In this document: positions 1 to 11,683 of the stretch, piece after piece | Numbering within the stretch: position 1 is the stretch's first letter | Layout of the letters: each line of letters starts with the position of its first letter | Assembly: GCA_013396915.1 (NCBI GenBank) | Contig: VWZL01000583.1 | Coordinates: 186,001 to 250,000 of the forward strand | Direction of reading: 5' to 3' | DNA from: Stercorarius parasiticus | Taxonomy: Eukaryota > Chordata > Aves > Charadriiformes > Stercorariidae | Length of the DNA: 64,000 bases | Notes under the pieces: generated by a model | The model's database searches: none | What the model saw: the letters and a program-made list of their open reading frames with translations, nothing else | Told to the model about the DNA's origin: nothing | Translations under genes and position numbers: made by a program

Positions 1-77
1 GCTTGCAAGTTACTGTACTGTCCATTTTGGTGCATTAGACTTCTTGAAAAAGGGCTTTTGTGGAAGAAAGGGAACAG

Positions 78-350
78 TGTAGCATCCTGCGTCTAGGGAG
101 GAATAACCCCATGCACTGGTACAGGTTAGGGGTTGACCTGCTGGAAGGCAGCTCTGTAGAGAGAGACCTGGGAGTCCTGGTGAAAAAGAAGGCAGCAATG
201 TGCCCCTGTGGCCAGGAAGACCAATGATGTTCTGGGGTGCATTAAAAAGAGCATGGCCAGCAGGTTGAGGGAGGTCATCCTCATCCTGTACTCTGCCGTG
301 GTGAGTCTGCATCTGGTGTACCGTGTCCAGTTCTGGGCTCCCGGGTTCAA
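78..350 (+). mobile_element. CR1 LINE fragment (ORF2 C-terminal part)
   Basis: This matches the part of CR1 after the RT domain: a 'gggaggaataaccccatgca' stretch, then 'gacctgggagtcctggtg', 'agcaatgtgcccctgtggcc' and 'gtgtccagttctgggctcc'. It breaks off near 350, before the 3' UTR and tail. The segment encoding the usual 'DNKLN' region after 'ctggtg' is shortened. Every long reading frame is interrupted, so this is a dead remnant inside an upstream intron of STXBP6. Family assignment is from memory of the CR1 consensus. The left edge is approximate. Confidence 0.85.
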
Positions 351-1261
351 GAAAGATTGCCCATGTTCATGGTGACTTCAGAACTATTAAAAATGAAAAG
401 CAGAATTGCTTCTCTTATTCTTCTCAAAAAGAAAAAAAGCAACCTTGGATGATGGCCAAATGAAATCTTTAAAAAGGAAAACTGCACCACCTGAATGCTC
501 AGCTGTTTCAAAAACTAAAATACCCCTTCTCTTTTCTGGCAACCCAATATTTCTATGTTTCTTCTTTAGGTCAGTTACTTCATTGAATGCAGCCATTTTT
601 CCCCATTTTTTCCCAGTCTGGAAAGTGAATGCAAGTAATAACTGCAAATAAACTACTGAAAATACCTCTATGGGACACACTTTTGTGTGAATCCAAATCA
701 ATGTCTTAATAATTACGATCTTAAGTCCTTGAGAATGACTTTTGTATAAATTGTTAGGTTGCTTGAGGCAGGAAAATTCAGATGAAGCATTGAATAACAG
801 TTTTTCTTAAAATGACAGCGCTACAACCATTTGACTTCATCTTGTTTGAAAATCACACAGCTACTAGCGCATTTGAAATGGGTTGCTCAGAACCATCTTC
901 TGCTTAAAGAATATATATTTTTTTCAGAGTATCTTCTTGTTATCATTTTGAATTTTGATTCTTTCCAGTTTCAGTCACAAAGGATAGGACTTGATCTGTT
1001 TCCAGAATTCTTGATCATCTGGGGAAAAAAACCTATATGCCATATTTTTCATAAACAATCCCTTTCAAATTCAAAAGACAATGACATTACTATACATCTG
1101 AATTAAGTAAATACGAAGTGTAAGTTATATTGTCCAGCATTGCTTTCATTCCAAAAGTAATTCTAAATTTAGTACAGCATAGTCCTTCATAACTAGCAGG
1201 AATTCATTAGTGTTTACATTTTCAGTCTTCTGTACTTTACACAGATAAGAAAAGTTCAGTA
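351..1261. other. Intron sequence, no feature seen
   Basis: AT-rich sequence between two CR1 fragments. The open frames here are short and overlap on both strands without splice signals or protein-like composition. I read it as STXBP6 intron because recognised STXBP6 exons lie downstream on the same strand. Confidence 0.6.
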
Positions 1262-1567
1262 TATATGTGGAATGCATGGAGCTCCACCTGGGGATGGATG
1301 AAGAGCCAACAGAGTTATGGGTCAAGATTAAAGGGAATGCAGGGGCAGGTGACGTTACAGTGTGGGTCTGTCTGCTACAGGCCACCTGACCAGGATGATT
1401 GAGCGGATGAGGCTTTCTATAGACAGACAGGAGTGGCATCGTGTTCACAGGCCCTGGTCCTCATAGGGGACTTCAAACGCCCTGGTATTTGTTGGAGGGA
1501 CAACACAGCAAGGCACAAGCAATACAGATAGTTCTGGGAATGTGTTGATGACAGCTTCCTCCTCCAA

Positions 1568-2338
1568 GTGGTAGAGGAGCCAAGGAAGAGAAGAACTATG
1601 CTGGACCTCCTGACCAACAAGGAGGAGCTAATGGGGAATGTCAAGCTCAAGGGTAGCCTTGGCTGCAGTGATCATGAAATGGTAGAGTTCAAGATCCTTG
1701 GGGCAGCGGGGAGAGTGTGCAGCAAGCTCACTACCCTGGACTTCAGGAGAGCAGACTTTGGCCTCTTCAGAGATCTGCTTGGTAGGGTTTCATGGGTTAT
1801 AGCACTGGAGGGGAGAGGGGCTCAAGGAAGCTGGTTAGTACTCAAGGACCACCTCCTCCAAGCTTGGGAGCGGTGTATCCCAAGAAAGAAGAAGTCAGGC
1901 AAAGAAGCCAGGAGGCCTGCATGGATGAACAAGGAGTTCCTGGACATACTCAAAAGCAAAAAGGAGGCCTACAGAGGGTGGAAGCAAGGACAGGTAGCCT
2001 GGGAGGAATACAGAGAAACTGTCCGAGCAGCCAGGAACCAGATTAGGCAAGCTAAAGCTCAGATAGAATTAAACCTGGCCAGGGATATCAAGGGCAACAA
2101 GAAAAACTTCTATAAGTATGTCAGAGGTAAAAGGAAGACTATGGAAAATGTGGGCCCTTTCTGGAAGGAAACAGGAGACCTGGTCCCCCAAAATATGGAG
2201 AAGGCTGAGGCACTGAATAACTGTTTCACCTTGGTCTTCACCAGCAAGGGTTCTAACCACATCGCCGAAGTCACAGAAGGCAAAAATGGGGGCTGTGAGA
2301 ATGAAGAAGCACGCACTATAGGAGAAGATAAAGTATGA
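1568..2338 (+). pseudogene. CR1 ORF2 remnant: endonuclease C-terminus and linker
   Basis: An open stretch of 256 codons inside the CR1 copy. It covers the last part of the apurinic-like endonuclease ('[14 protein letters not shown]', '[19 protein letters not shown]') and the linker before the RT ('[12 protein letters not shown]', '[19 protein letters not shown]'). The first Met is just the first ATG in the open stretch, not a true start, since the domain begins upstream. The frame ends at a stop at 2336-2338 and the RT continues in other frames from about 2386. It is a fossil coding region. Confidence 0.9.
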
Positions 2339-2385
2339 GAGCTAAAGTATGAGAGCATCTGAGGAACCTGAAGGTACACAAGTCC

Positions 2386-3160
2386 ATGGGACCTGATGAA
2401 ATCCATCCGTGGGTCCTGAGGGAAGTGGCGGGTGAAGTTGCTAAGCCACTGTCTGTCATATTTGAGAAGTCGAGGCAGTCTGGTGAAGTTCCCACTGACT
2501 GGAAAAGGGGAAACATAACCCCCATTTTCAAAAAGGGGAAAAAAGGAAGACCTGGGGAACTACAGGTCAGTCAGTCTCACTTCTGCACCAGCAGTATCAT
2601 GGAGCAGATCCTCCTGGAATCTCTGCTAAGGCACATGGAAAATGAGGAGATGATGGTGACAGCTGACGTGGCTTCACCAAGGGCAAGTCATGCCAGACAA
2701 ATTTGGTAGCCTTCCATGATGGGGTTACAACGTTGGTAGATAAGGGGGGAGCAACAGACGTCATTTATCTGGACTTATGCAAAGCGTTTGACACTGTCCT
2801 GCACAACATCGTGATTTCTAAATTGGAGAGAAAAGAATTTGATGGATGGACCATTAGGTGGATAAGGAACTGGTTGGATGGCTGCACTCAAAGGGTTGCA
2901 GTCAACATCTCGATGTCCAAGTGGAAACCAGTGGCATTCCTCAAGGGTCAGTACTGGGACTGGTGCTGTTTAACGTCTTTGTCCATGACATGAACAGTGG
3001 GATTGAGTGCACCCTCAGCAAGTTTGCCGATGACACCAAGCTGTGCGGCAAGGTCAACATGCTGGAGGGAAGGGATGCCTTCCAGAGGGACCTGGACAGG
3101 CTTGAGAGGTGCGCCTGTGCGAACCTTATGAAGTTCAGCCTGACCAAGTGCAAGGATTGA
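2386..3160 (+). pseudogene. CR1 reverse transcriptase remnant, frameshifted
   Basis: RT homology is spread over at least three frames: 2386-2709 ('MGPDEIHPWVLREVAGEVAK', 'GNITPIFKKGKKGRPGEL'), 2703-2993 ('[20 protein letters not shown]') and 2858-3160 ('[16 protein letters not shown]', '[12 protein letters not shown]'). The catalytic aspartates of motifs A and C are still encoded. The frame changes between the blocks show indels after insertion. No functional product is expected. Confidence 0.9.
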
Positions 3161-5585
3161 GAGCAGCCCTGAGGAGAAGGACTTGGGGGTGTTGGTGGAT
3201 GAGAAGCTCAACGTGAGACGGCAGTGTGTGCTCACAGCCCAAAAAGCCAACTGCATCTTGGACTGTATCAAAAGAAGCATGGCTAGCAGGTCAAGGGAGG
3301 TGATTCTACCCTTCTACTCCACTCTGGTGAGACCCCACCTGGAGTAATGTGTCTGTTGGAGAAGGTCCAGAGGAGGGCCATGAAGATGATCAGAGGGCTG
3401 GAGCACCTCTCCTATGAGGACAGGCTGAGGGAGTTGGGGTTGTTCAGCCTGGAGAAGAGAAGGCTCCAGGGAGACCTTATAGCAGCCTTCCAGTACTTAA
3501 AGGGGGCCCACAGGAGAGATGGGAAGGGACTCTTTATCAGGGAGTGTAGTGATAGGACAAGAGGAAACTGTTTTAAACTGAAAGAGGGTAGATTTAGATT
3601 AGCTATTAGGAAGAAATTCTTTACTGTGAGGGTGGTGAGACACTGGAACAGGTTGCCCAGGGAAGTTGTGCATGCCCCATCCCTGGATGTGTTCAGCGCC
3701 AGGCTGGATGGGTTTAGAGCAACGTGGTCTAGTGGTAAGTGTCCCTGCCCACACCAGGGGGTTTGGAACAAGATGATCTTTAAAGGTCCCTTCCAACCCA
3801 AACCATTCTATGATACATCCCCACCATGCGGTTTCACATCAATGCCTCTCTTGCTACTTTGATAGTATAAGTCATCTCTCTTCTGAAGGACTTTACATCT
3901 CCTTCATCTTTTGCAGTTCCCATATTGACATAAGAATGCATACAGGACCTTGTTTGGATAGTCTTACTTACTAACATTAAATTTTCTAACATTTGATTTC
4001 TCTTTCTGAATGTTCACATGCAATGTTAATTTGATAGCTGTGTTTTAATTTGTAATATATGTAGTGTGTGGGCTGTGTGCGTTTTTTTCTTGTTTTTCTT
4101 TTGTTTATGTTTTTTTTGGGGGGGATTGTTTATTTGTGAGTGACTACAGCTTACATTTTGCCTTCTTGTGAGCCTGGAATTTGAAAACACAGAACTCTGA
4201 ATACACCGCTACAGTTGAAAAAAAAAAAAAAATCAACATTGTTTTCCCTCTGACTTATGTTCTTGCGGTTCAAACTACCTTTGAATATGGCTGACCTTCC
4301 TAGGTTCAAGGCCTCCAAAAAATGAAGTGGATAACAGTATTTAAACGTTGGAAAAGTCCATGCTAAATGTATGTGAAGATGAGGCAAATGACACCAGTTA
4401 AACTCTCTATCTCAAGATTTTTGGAGTATTGAGGGAAAGGAGGATTAAAAAAAAAAAGGTTATTCAGCTGGTGGGATGGTGGGAGGTGATCCCTTCATTC
4501 CACATGGTAAGAAAACATAATCTTTTCCAGGTCACCTGGAGTAGAACTTCCATATTCAGGAGGCTGGTTAGAGTAATAAAGGAATAGAACAACTAAAATT
4601 GTTCTTTATGTGTTAATACATAGTTAATTTTGTCTGGCAAAACTAAACCTACAACAAAGAAATACTATTAAGTATTTCATTGCTGAACAGTGTTCCCTCC
4701 GTGTTTTCATCTCTCTCCTCTATTTCAATTCTATGTACATAACTGTTTCAAAAAAAAGTCTGCTGGCAATGCTATTGGGTAAAATAGCCCATTCTAAATC
4801 TGTCTAATTGTTTGCCACCCCCTGATTTTAATGGTCATTCCATCCTCGCTTAATTATATATATCCAGTATCCACATTTGAATAGAATGTAAGTCCCTGTT
4901 CTTTGGCTTAGAAGAAAAAAGCAAGTTTCTGAGTGTCTAGCATCTATCATCTGGTTTCCAAATGAATGTGTATATGAAAAGTTCCTGCTAACCCAGGTTT
5001 CTAAACTGTTTAACTGGAAGAGGTAAATCAAAATACAGAGTTGTAGACCATCAGTCTAGGTAGCAGATAAATAGGAAAATGTCTTCCAGGCTACTCAAGC
5101 CATTTGAAAAATAACCCATAAAATTTAATTGCAATGACTTGATATTTTTATGATTCCTTTTCATGGATTAGCATCATTGTTTAATATAAAACATTAAGAA
5201 ATAGAACAATATCTATAGTCTTGATGATGTCTTAGACCAAAGTGTTGGGGTTTTGCTGTTCAGAATTATTTCTCTTACAAAAGGATTGTTTCAGAATGCC
5301 TGCTGTAGCATGACAGTAATTTTCTAAGGACATACTTTATTGATTTTTCTGTCTATTTTTTTTCTTCACAGTATTTAAACTCAGTCATAAAATGCAAAAC
5401 AGATTGGATCTACATCATCTTCACTAGCTATAGACTTTCATGCATTTCATTACATCTGTGCAGCTTGAGAAGGAGATGAGATGTGGTATGGACACCACTG
5501 TTTTGATGCCCAGGGTGAAATCACATCTGAAATTACAATCCCTAAAATCACTGAACTTTCCCATTATTGAAGGTTAGAAGCTGGT

Positions 5586-5795
5586 CTAAGCCACTGAAAG
5601 ACCAGTTATACTGGCTAATCGTGATAGATCCTGTGCTGCTATCAGGCTATGAACAAGTTCTGTAAAGACATTTGTGTCATCTCTCAATTTTGTTACAATC
5701 TTTCCTTCATTAAAATAATACATAGTTGATGGATCTATGTAATATTTTCCATTCTCTCTCTCCACTGCCAGACCACTAACAAGACAGAGCATCAA
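5586..5795 (-). other. Unassigned exon-like open frame
   Basis: On the minus strand this reads as an open frame whose downstream part has protein-like composition ('ENGKYYIDPSTMYYFNEGK', 'LRDDTNVFTELVHSLIAAQ', 'DLSRLASITGLSVA') and ends in TAG at 5586-5588. Candidate splice acceptors on that strand end at 5776 ('ctgtcttgttag') and 5765 ('ggtctggcag'), which would make it a terminal exon of about 180 nt with stop. I do not recognise the protein. It could be a fragment of a processed pseudogene, a terminal exon of an antisense gene, or chance. The mixed acidic, aromatic and hydrophobic composition argues somewhat against chance. It lies antisense inside the STXBP6 intron. Confidence 0.3.
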
Positions 5796-7094
5796 ATGGT
5801 TTCTTTCCCTCTTTGCTTTTATTTACATTTGACAAAAATATAAAATTAGTACCTTGGCTGGTTGCTGCTTCTGCTTACCAGTACCTACCTTCTGCTACGA
5901 AACCTACCCAGTTTGCACACCTGTATAAACAATATTCTTTCTTCTGTTTCCTTCTCCTCTCCTTCCCCCCTCTAAAGGACTACCAGTGAAATAATGCTTT
6001 AAAGCCAGTTACGGATTTGGACAGGAAAGTACGGAAGGTAAAGTTCTCTCAAGTGTTGTCTTAAACTTGCAGTTAGGAAACTCATTGCTACTTTGACCTG
6101 GACAGAATTTTAGTAGCATATCCTTCCACTCTTGCTGAATTAAGGTCAGTAGTATCTTGAAGATATCCCTTACCCCTCTTCAGAAACCATAGCAGGCTCC
6201 TCTTCATTCACTGTGAACTTCAGCTGTAAGTTATTTAGCTGTTGACCACCTGAATACTGTAGTTGTTCTGCATGGTTCATGCTTAATATTGGTGCAAAAG
6301 TGGAGAAACTTCTCCATCAGTGCCTGATTTGGAACATTTCCACAAAGCTATGAAAAAATAAGCTCATGCAGACAAGTTGAGCATAACTCTTACTAGTAAA
6401 TGGAGTACTATCTGAAGCCTAGTTATAGCAGTCTTGAAATCAGAGCATTTACTCAGGTACTTAGGAGGACCCAGTGGCCTCTTCTGAGCTTTCTGCAGCT
6501 CTGATGGTATTACTTGCAAGACCCTGGATAGCTAGTGGTCCAGATCTGGAATGGTTATGTAGGCTATAGTCATTGCAGGAATCTGAAATATAGACACATT
6601 CTTCAGTCAGTCAATCCAGAAAGAGTACTTAGCTTTCTTTTCTAGCTTTCTTTCCAGGCTAAAACAAAAAGTGGGATGTTTTACCCACTAGACTCAGTTT
6701 TTTTAATTTTATTTTTTTTTGGTGGAACTTAAAATTTACCTTGCAAATCTAAAGAGGTGACATGGCTAATGAGAGCAGAGGAAGAAACTGATCACAGTTG
6801 TCAATAAAGCTTATCTTGTTTTGTTGTTTGCTAATGAAGGTTTTGCAGCTGAACAGTTAGGATTATCATTTTGTCTCCTACATTCTTTATAATTAGTAGG
6901 AGCTTTTCAAAAGTATAATGATATGATTCACAAGGTATTTTTTATTATTGTTAGAAATAACTTGGAAGCATCTATTTAACTCCCAGGATGTAGATATTAC
7001 TTAACTAGTAGCAGGAATAAAATTGCTGTTTCCTTATGTGAAAATTGAGATATGTTAAACTTGGCTTTTTTTGGCCTTAAAAGTACAAGATTAC

Positions 7095-7111
7095 AGATAG
7101 ATAGATAGATA
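7095..7111. repeat. Short GATA microsatellite
   Basis: About four tandem GATA units followed directly by an A-run, within intron sequence. Confidence 0.9.
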
Positions 7112-8053
7112 AAAAAAAGAAATTGTATGCAGATGTAAATAACATGTTGAAAAGCAATGAAGTGACAAACTAAGTTTATGTTAGAACATGTTGTTATGCT
7201 ATAAAATATTCTAAATTACTAGAATTAACAGTATAGGCTTCATTTCAGATGCTGCAAATCAGGAAGACTGAACAGTATAGGATCATATTTTAAGAGGTTT
7301 ATAGAGGTTTAAAAAGTGCTTATAATCCACTGTTTGTTTTTTCTTTTTTTCCTTGTCTTGCATGCTTTGGACAAAATACCAAATTAGATGTATTTTTAAT
7401 CTAAAAGTCTCTCTGCTTCAAAATAACATGCAATATTTGCCTGCATTTTTCTGTTCACAGCTGTTCTTGGCCACTATTGGCATTAATGGGTATTAAAAGA
7501 TGCATTTGTGTCAAAGAAATTGCTATTCCACATCAAAACAGGGAAAAGTAGTATAGTCAGTCTTAATTTGAGATCATTCCTTATTCTGAAACCTGCATTC
7601 CTGACATACCTGTGGAAGCCCTTTCTTTTATTCTTTGCATCCCTTGTCAAGTTCAGCTCCAGGTGTGCCTTGGCCTTTCTGACCCCATCCCTACACAACC
7701 GGAGAGTGTCCCTCTACTCTTGCCAGGATACCTGTCTCTGCTTACACTGCCTGTGCATTTCCTTCTTGCCCTTTAGTTTGACCCGTAGGTCTTGACTCAG
7801 CCATGCTGGTCTCTTGCCCTACTTTCCTGATTTCTTACACCTGGGGATCAAGATCTGCCGGCTCTGTTCTGCTCCCTTGTCCCTGAGGGCAGTTTCCCAG
7901 GGGGTCCTGTTGACTAACTCCTCAAAGAGCTGGAAATTTGCTTTCCTAAAATCCAGGGTCTTTACTCTTCCCCTGACCCATATCCCTCAGGACTGTGAAC
8001 TCCACCAGTGCGTGATCACTGCAGCCTAGGCTGCTTCCAACTGACATCACTAA

Positions 8054-8640
8054 TTAGCTCACATTGGTGACCAAAAGGTTCAGTATCATATCCCCTCTGG
8101 TGGGGCTGTGTGTTACATGGCTTAAGAAGTTATCTTTGAGGCACTTCAGGAGTCTCATGGATTGCCTACAGTTTGCTATGTGGCTTTTCCAGCAGATGTT
8201 GGGGTGGTTGAAGTCCCCCAGCAGGATGAGAGCCTGCAAGCACGATGCCTCCTGTAGCTGGAGGAAGAAGGCTTTGTCAATAGGCTCCCCTTGATTGGGC
8301 AGCCTGTAGTAGACACCAACCACAAGGTTCCCTTTGTTGCCTTGGTCTCTTGTTCTTACCCATAGGCTTTCACCCTGCTCATGGCTATACTTCAGAGACG
8401 GCTCTTCACATGCTACCGTACTCTTGATGTAGAGGGCAATACCTCCACCCCTCCTTCCTGCCCTGTCTCTTTTGAAGAGCCTGTAGCCATCGATAGCCAC
8501 ACTCCAGTCATGGGATTCATTCCCCTGCAAGTTTCAATAATGGCAACTAGATTGTAGCTTTCTAGCAGCATGTTGGTTTGCAACTCCTCCTGTTTGTTGC
8601 CCGTGATGTGTGCATTGGTGTAGAGGCACTTCAGCTAGGG
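8054..8640 (-). pseudogene. CR1 ORF2 endonuclease domain remnant
   Basis: Minus-strand coding homology to the CR1 endonuclease (exonuclease/endonuclease/phosphatase fold). The upstream part near 8640-8535 reads 'LKCLYTNAH', 'GNKQEELQTN' and 'LVAIIET'. After a break the frame from 8530 to 8054 gives 'GYRLFKRDRAGRRGGGIAL', 'NLVVGVYYRLPNQG' and 'LLGDFNHPNICWKSH', the last being the GDFN catalytic block. A stop ends it at 8054. The Met at 8528-8530 is internal to the domain, so the 158-codon frame is not a real start-to-stop gene. Confidence 0.9.
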
Positions 8641-8895
8641 TGTCTGCCGTGTTACCTTCTTAGGAACATCCTTAAATTCCTTTGGGGTATTTCACTGGTG
8701 TATCCCTCTTGGCCCCTATTACCTTGGGGGCCTCTGGCTTGTCTCTGTAAGACTTCGAGTGTATTGCATTGCAGCCAGCACATCTCAGAGCAACAGGCTG
8801 TGGGCCCTCACTGGCACTCCATCCCTCTAACTGTTGCCTGTCATCCCACAGCTTGTCACGGGGAAGCCTGATACTGCTCCCCTCCCTCTTCAAGC

Positions 8896-9620
8896 CTAGT
8901 TTAAAGGTCTGTCAACGAGCCCCACTAGCTTGTGAGCAGAGACCCTCTCACCCCTTTCAGAAGGGTGAACTTCATCTGACATGAGCAAGCCTGGTGCCAT
9001 GTAGGCCATCCCACTGCCACCCAAAATTGTGGCAGTGACACCAGCCTTGGAGTCATGTATTAATATACTGGACTCATCTGTTTCTTCCAATGTCACTTCC
9101 CACAACTGTGAGGAGAGAATTAAAAATAACCTGTGCTTCCAATTCCCTTACCAACCGTCCCAAAGCCGTGAAGTCTCTTTTGTTTGCCCTTGGACTATGC
9201 GTTATGGCTTCATCGCCACCCACAAGGAAGAGCAGCAATGGGTAATAGTCTGACGGCCGTACCAGGCTAGGAATTTTCCTAGTGATGTTGTTAACCCAGG
9301 CCCCAGGGAGGCAGCAGACATCCCGAAGAGGAGCGTACGTCTGGCATATTGAACCCTCTGCTCCCCTCAGAACGGAGTCACCTACAACTATAACCCATCT
9401 TCCTCATGGAGGTGGTTGTGATACCAGTGGTAGGCCTTCCTGACCTTGGCAGCACCTCTGGTGAAGATGGACTATCATCCATATCATCATCTATTGACTG
9501 GCCTTCCACATCCAGAGCCTGTACCTGTTGTACAGATGCACCTGGGAAGGCAGGGTGGGCAAGGAGGGTGGAAGACCATGGAAATCCTCCTGTTCAGGCT
9601 GAGCTAGGAGACTTCTAGTT
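8896..9620 (-). pseudogene. CR1 ORF1 remnant with SGNH-type esterase domain
   Basis: Minus-strand reading gives the ORF1 protein of CR1-type LINEs, which carries an SGNH hydrolase (esterase) domain. Visible blocks, in order: 'VVGDSVLRGAEG' with the GDS nucleophile block at 9374-9382; 'CCLPGAWVNN' (block II); 'YYPLLLFLVGGDEA' (a degenerate block III, usually GxND); and 'LLMSDEVHPSERG', whose DEVH at 8965-8976 fits the DxxH Asp/His pair. The frame is broken, for example by a stop after 'GSDIGRNR', so no intact protein is made. An identical copy of this region lies at 10939-11663. Confidence 0.85.
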
Positions 9621-9640
9621 TTTAAGGCTCAAATTGAAGT

Positions 9641-10908
9641 TGGGAAGGACATTATCCTTGAAAGATAAATTGAGAAATTGATTTTCAAATTTAAATCTAC
9701 AGCTTCAAGTATTTCAAAGTTATGATTAAATTAATAAATCCAGTAAAGATAGTACTTTCTATGAATGTTCTGTCTTTCAGATCACTTAGTCATCCCTTCT
9801 GGCTGATAATTTAAATATTGAAATTATCTGGAGAACATTCCATTCATGTGATACGGGAATTCATTAAGTTGTGAGAGGGAATTATCTAATAGGATTGCAA
9901 TCACAGAAATACTATTTCTATAATCTTCTACTTGATAACTCAAGCTGTTTAATAAGGCTTGCACGTGGCTATTTAAGAGAGTTCAGAAACCTATTTCTGT
10001 TTGGTTCTTTTTAGCAACATTTTCTTTTTTATTCAAAGAGCTCCTAAATGAGGCTGTTGGGGCCAATACACGTGAAAGGGAGTGTAACAGTCACATGGCA
10101 GGGAGGTGAGAGGGATGGAAAAGGAGGGGAAAAACATGTTTGTCCTGTTAACCTTTGTGATCAGCTGTTACGTTACAGTAGTAATGGAAGGCCTTGGGCT
10201 AATGGTAGTTCAGGAACTGTAACTCTCTGGTAATTATGACTTTAACAAAACAAGTATTCTCAGTAAGAAGGCACAGCTTATGGAATTGTGAAGTGCCACC
10301 ATCAGTTGGAACCCCATCAGTCTAAATATTTTGAAATACCTCAGCTTCCTGAGCTAGAAGCCTAGAGTTCACTTAGTCCTTTATTACTGTTGTAGTGTTT
10401 CTGGTGGGTCATTCTAGACATAGCTGTTCCTTGTTGTGAACAGTTTCCTTGATAATTTTGGTGGAGGAAGGGATTTGCCTTCATGTCTTCAGTGCTGCGT
10501 TGCAACAATTTTTTTTTTTTCATGGCATAATTCTTTCTCCTAACAAAACTTACTGGTTTGATTGCAGAATTGGGCTAATATGTGGGAGTCACCTGAGCCT
10601 TGACAGCCGAGGGGAAAACTTCTAGACTAGAGAAACTTGCAGCTTCCTCTTTCCCCTTTTCCTTTGAAAAAAAATCCCTTTCTAGGCAGATGAATTGCCA
10701 TCTGAACAAATGCCAGGTAAAGAACTTTAGCTTCCAGTGGTCACTTTCTTCTTTCTGAAGTGTTGTTTTCAGTGGTTAAGTACAGTTTGGAGGGTGGACG
10801 AGGAGGTGGCTTTTACAAAGCTCTCTCTAAAAGAGGGACTGATCAGATACAAGCTAGATTCTAACTGGTTTTTATTATTGACAGTAGCTGATCGAAACAG
10901 ATGGGAGA
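9641..10908. other. Intron sequence within repeat copy 1
   Basis: Non-CR1 part of the repeated block. It is AT-rich with short frames only and I see no gene. It repeats at 11684-12951. Confidence 0.6.
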
Positions 10909-10909
10909 N
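10909..10909. other. Single N: assembly join
   Basis: The only ambiguous base noticed in the window. It sits exactly between the two copies of the 2042-bp direct repeat, as expected if two overlapping contigs were placed end to end without merging the overlap. Confidence 0.95.
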
Positions 10910-11683
10910 CCTGATACTGCTCCCCTCCCTCTTCAAGCCTAGTTTAAAGGTCTGTCAACGAGCCCCACTAGCTTGTGAGCAGAGACCCTCTCACCCCTTT
11001 CAGAAGGGTGAACTTCATCTGACATGAGCAAGCCTGGTGCCATGTAGGCCATCCCACTGCCACCCAAAATTGTGGCAGTGACACCAGCCTTGGAGTCATG
11101 TATTAATATACTGGACTCATCTGTTTCTTCCAATGTCACTTCCCACAACTGTGAGGAGAGAATTAAAAATAACCTGTGCTTCCAATTCCCTTACCAACCG
11201 TCCCAAAGCCGTGAAGTCTCTTTTGTTTGCCCTTGGACTATGCGTTATGGCTTCATCGCCACCCACAAGGAAGAGCAGCAATGGGTAATAGTCTGACGGC
11301 CGTACCAGGCTAGGAATTTTCCTAGTGATGTTGTTAACCCAGGCCCCAGGGAGGCAGCAGACATCCCGAAGAGGAGCGTACGTCTGGCATATTGAACCCT
11401 CTGCTCCCCTCAGAACGGAGTCACCTACAACTATAACCCATCTTCCTCATGGAGGTGGTTGTGATACCAGTGGTAGGCCTTCCTGACCTTGGCAGCACCT
11501 CTGGTGAAGATGGACTATCATCCATATCATCATCTATTGACTGGCCTTCCACATCCAGAGCCTGTACCTGTTGTACAGATGCACCTGGGAAGGCAGGGTG
11601 GGCAAGGAGGGTGGAAGACCATGGAAATCCTCCTGTTCAGGCTGAGCTAGGAGACTTCTAGTTTTTAAGGCTCAAATTGAAGT
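10910..11683 (-). mobile_element. CR1 ORF1 region, second copy
   Basis: Copy of the minus-strand CR1 ORF1/esterase region found at 8867-9640, with the same GDS and DEVH blocks and the same stops. If the repeat is an assembly artefact this is not a separate insertion. Confidence 0.9.

Larger units (their letters stand above)
1262..3815 (+). mobile_element. CR1 LINE, 5'-truncated, endonuclease end to 3' tail
   Basis: This is the longest CR1 copy in the window. It starts inside the ORF2 endonuclease domain and runs through the linker, reverse transcriptase, C-terminal region and 3' UTR. It ends in the usual 'aggtcccttccaacccaaa..cattctatgata' tail near 3815. RT signatures remain: motif A '[11 protein letters not shown]' near 2770-2800, motif B '[12 protein letters not shown]' near 2936-2972, and the catalytic 'FADD' box at 3023-3034. 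These motifs sit in different frames, and there are in-frame stops near 2338 and 2709, so the element cannot make a working enzyme. Missing the 5' end is the normal outcome of CR1 insertion. Confidence 0.95.
3816..7605. other. Intron sequence, mostly unique
   Basis: AT-rich intron of STXBP6 with T- and A-tracts (for example 4200-4215 and 4444-4460) and a short GATA repeat. Apart from the minus-strand open frame at 5586-5795 listed separately, I see no gene, RNA or repeat family. Confidence 0.55.
7606..9640 (-). mobile_element. CR1 LINE, 5' half present, 3' half missing
   Basis: Read on the minus strand this CR1 runs from its ORF1 (about 9620 down to 8896), through a short spacer, into the ORF2 endonuclease (about 8640 down to 8054) and the linker before the RT. 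Homology stops near 7606, just after 'KGFHRYVRN'. There is no RT, C-terminal region or 3' tail. CR1 copies normally lose their 5' end, so loss of the 3' half points to later deletion or rearrangement. The part from 8867 to about 9640 appears again at 10910-11683, as part of the probable assembly duplication. Confidence 0.9.
8867..10908 (+). repeat. Direct repeat copy 1 (probable false duplication)
   Basis: This 2042-bp block begins 'cctgatactgctcccctccc' and ends 'gaaacagatgggaga'. It recurs at 10910-12951 with a constant offset of 2043 bp. All translated frames inside the two copies match and I saw no substitution in the lines compared. The left edge runs smoothly from the minus-strand CR1. 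The right edge abuts a single N at 10909. Confidence 0.95.
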
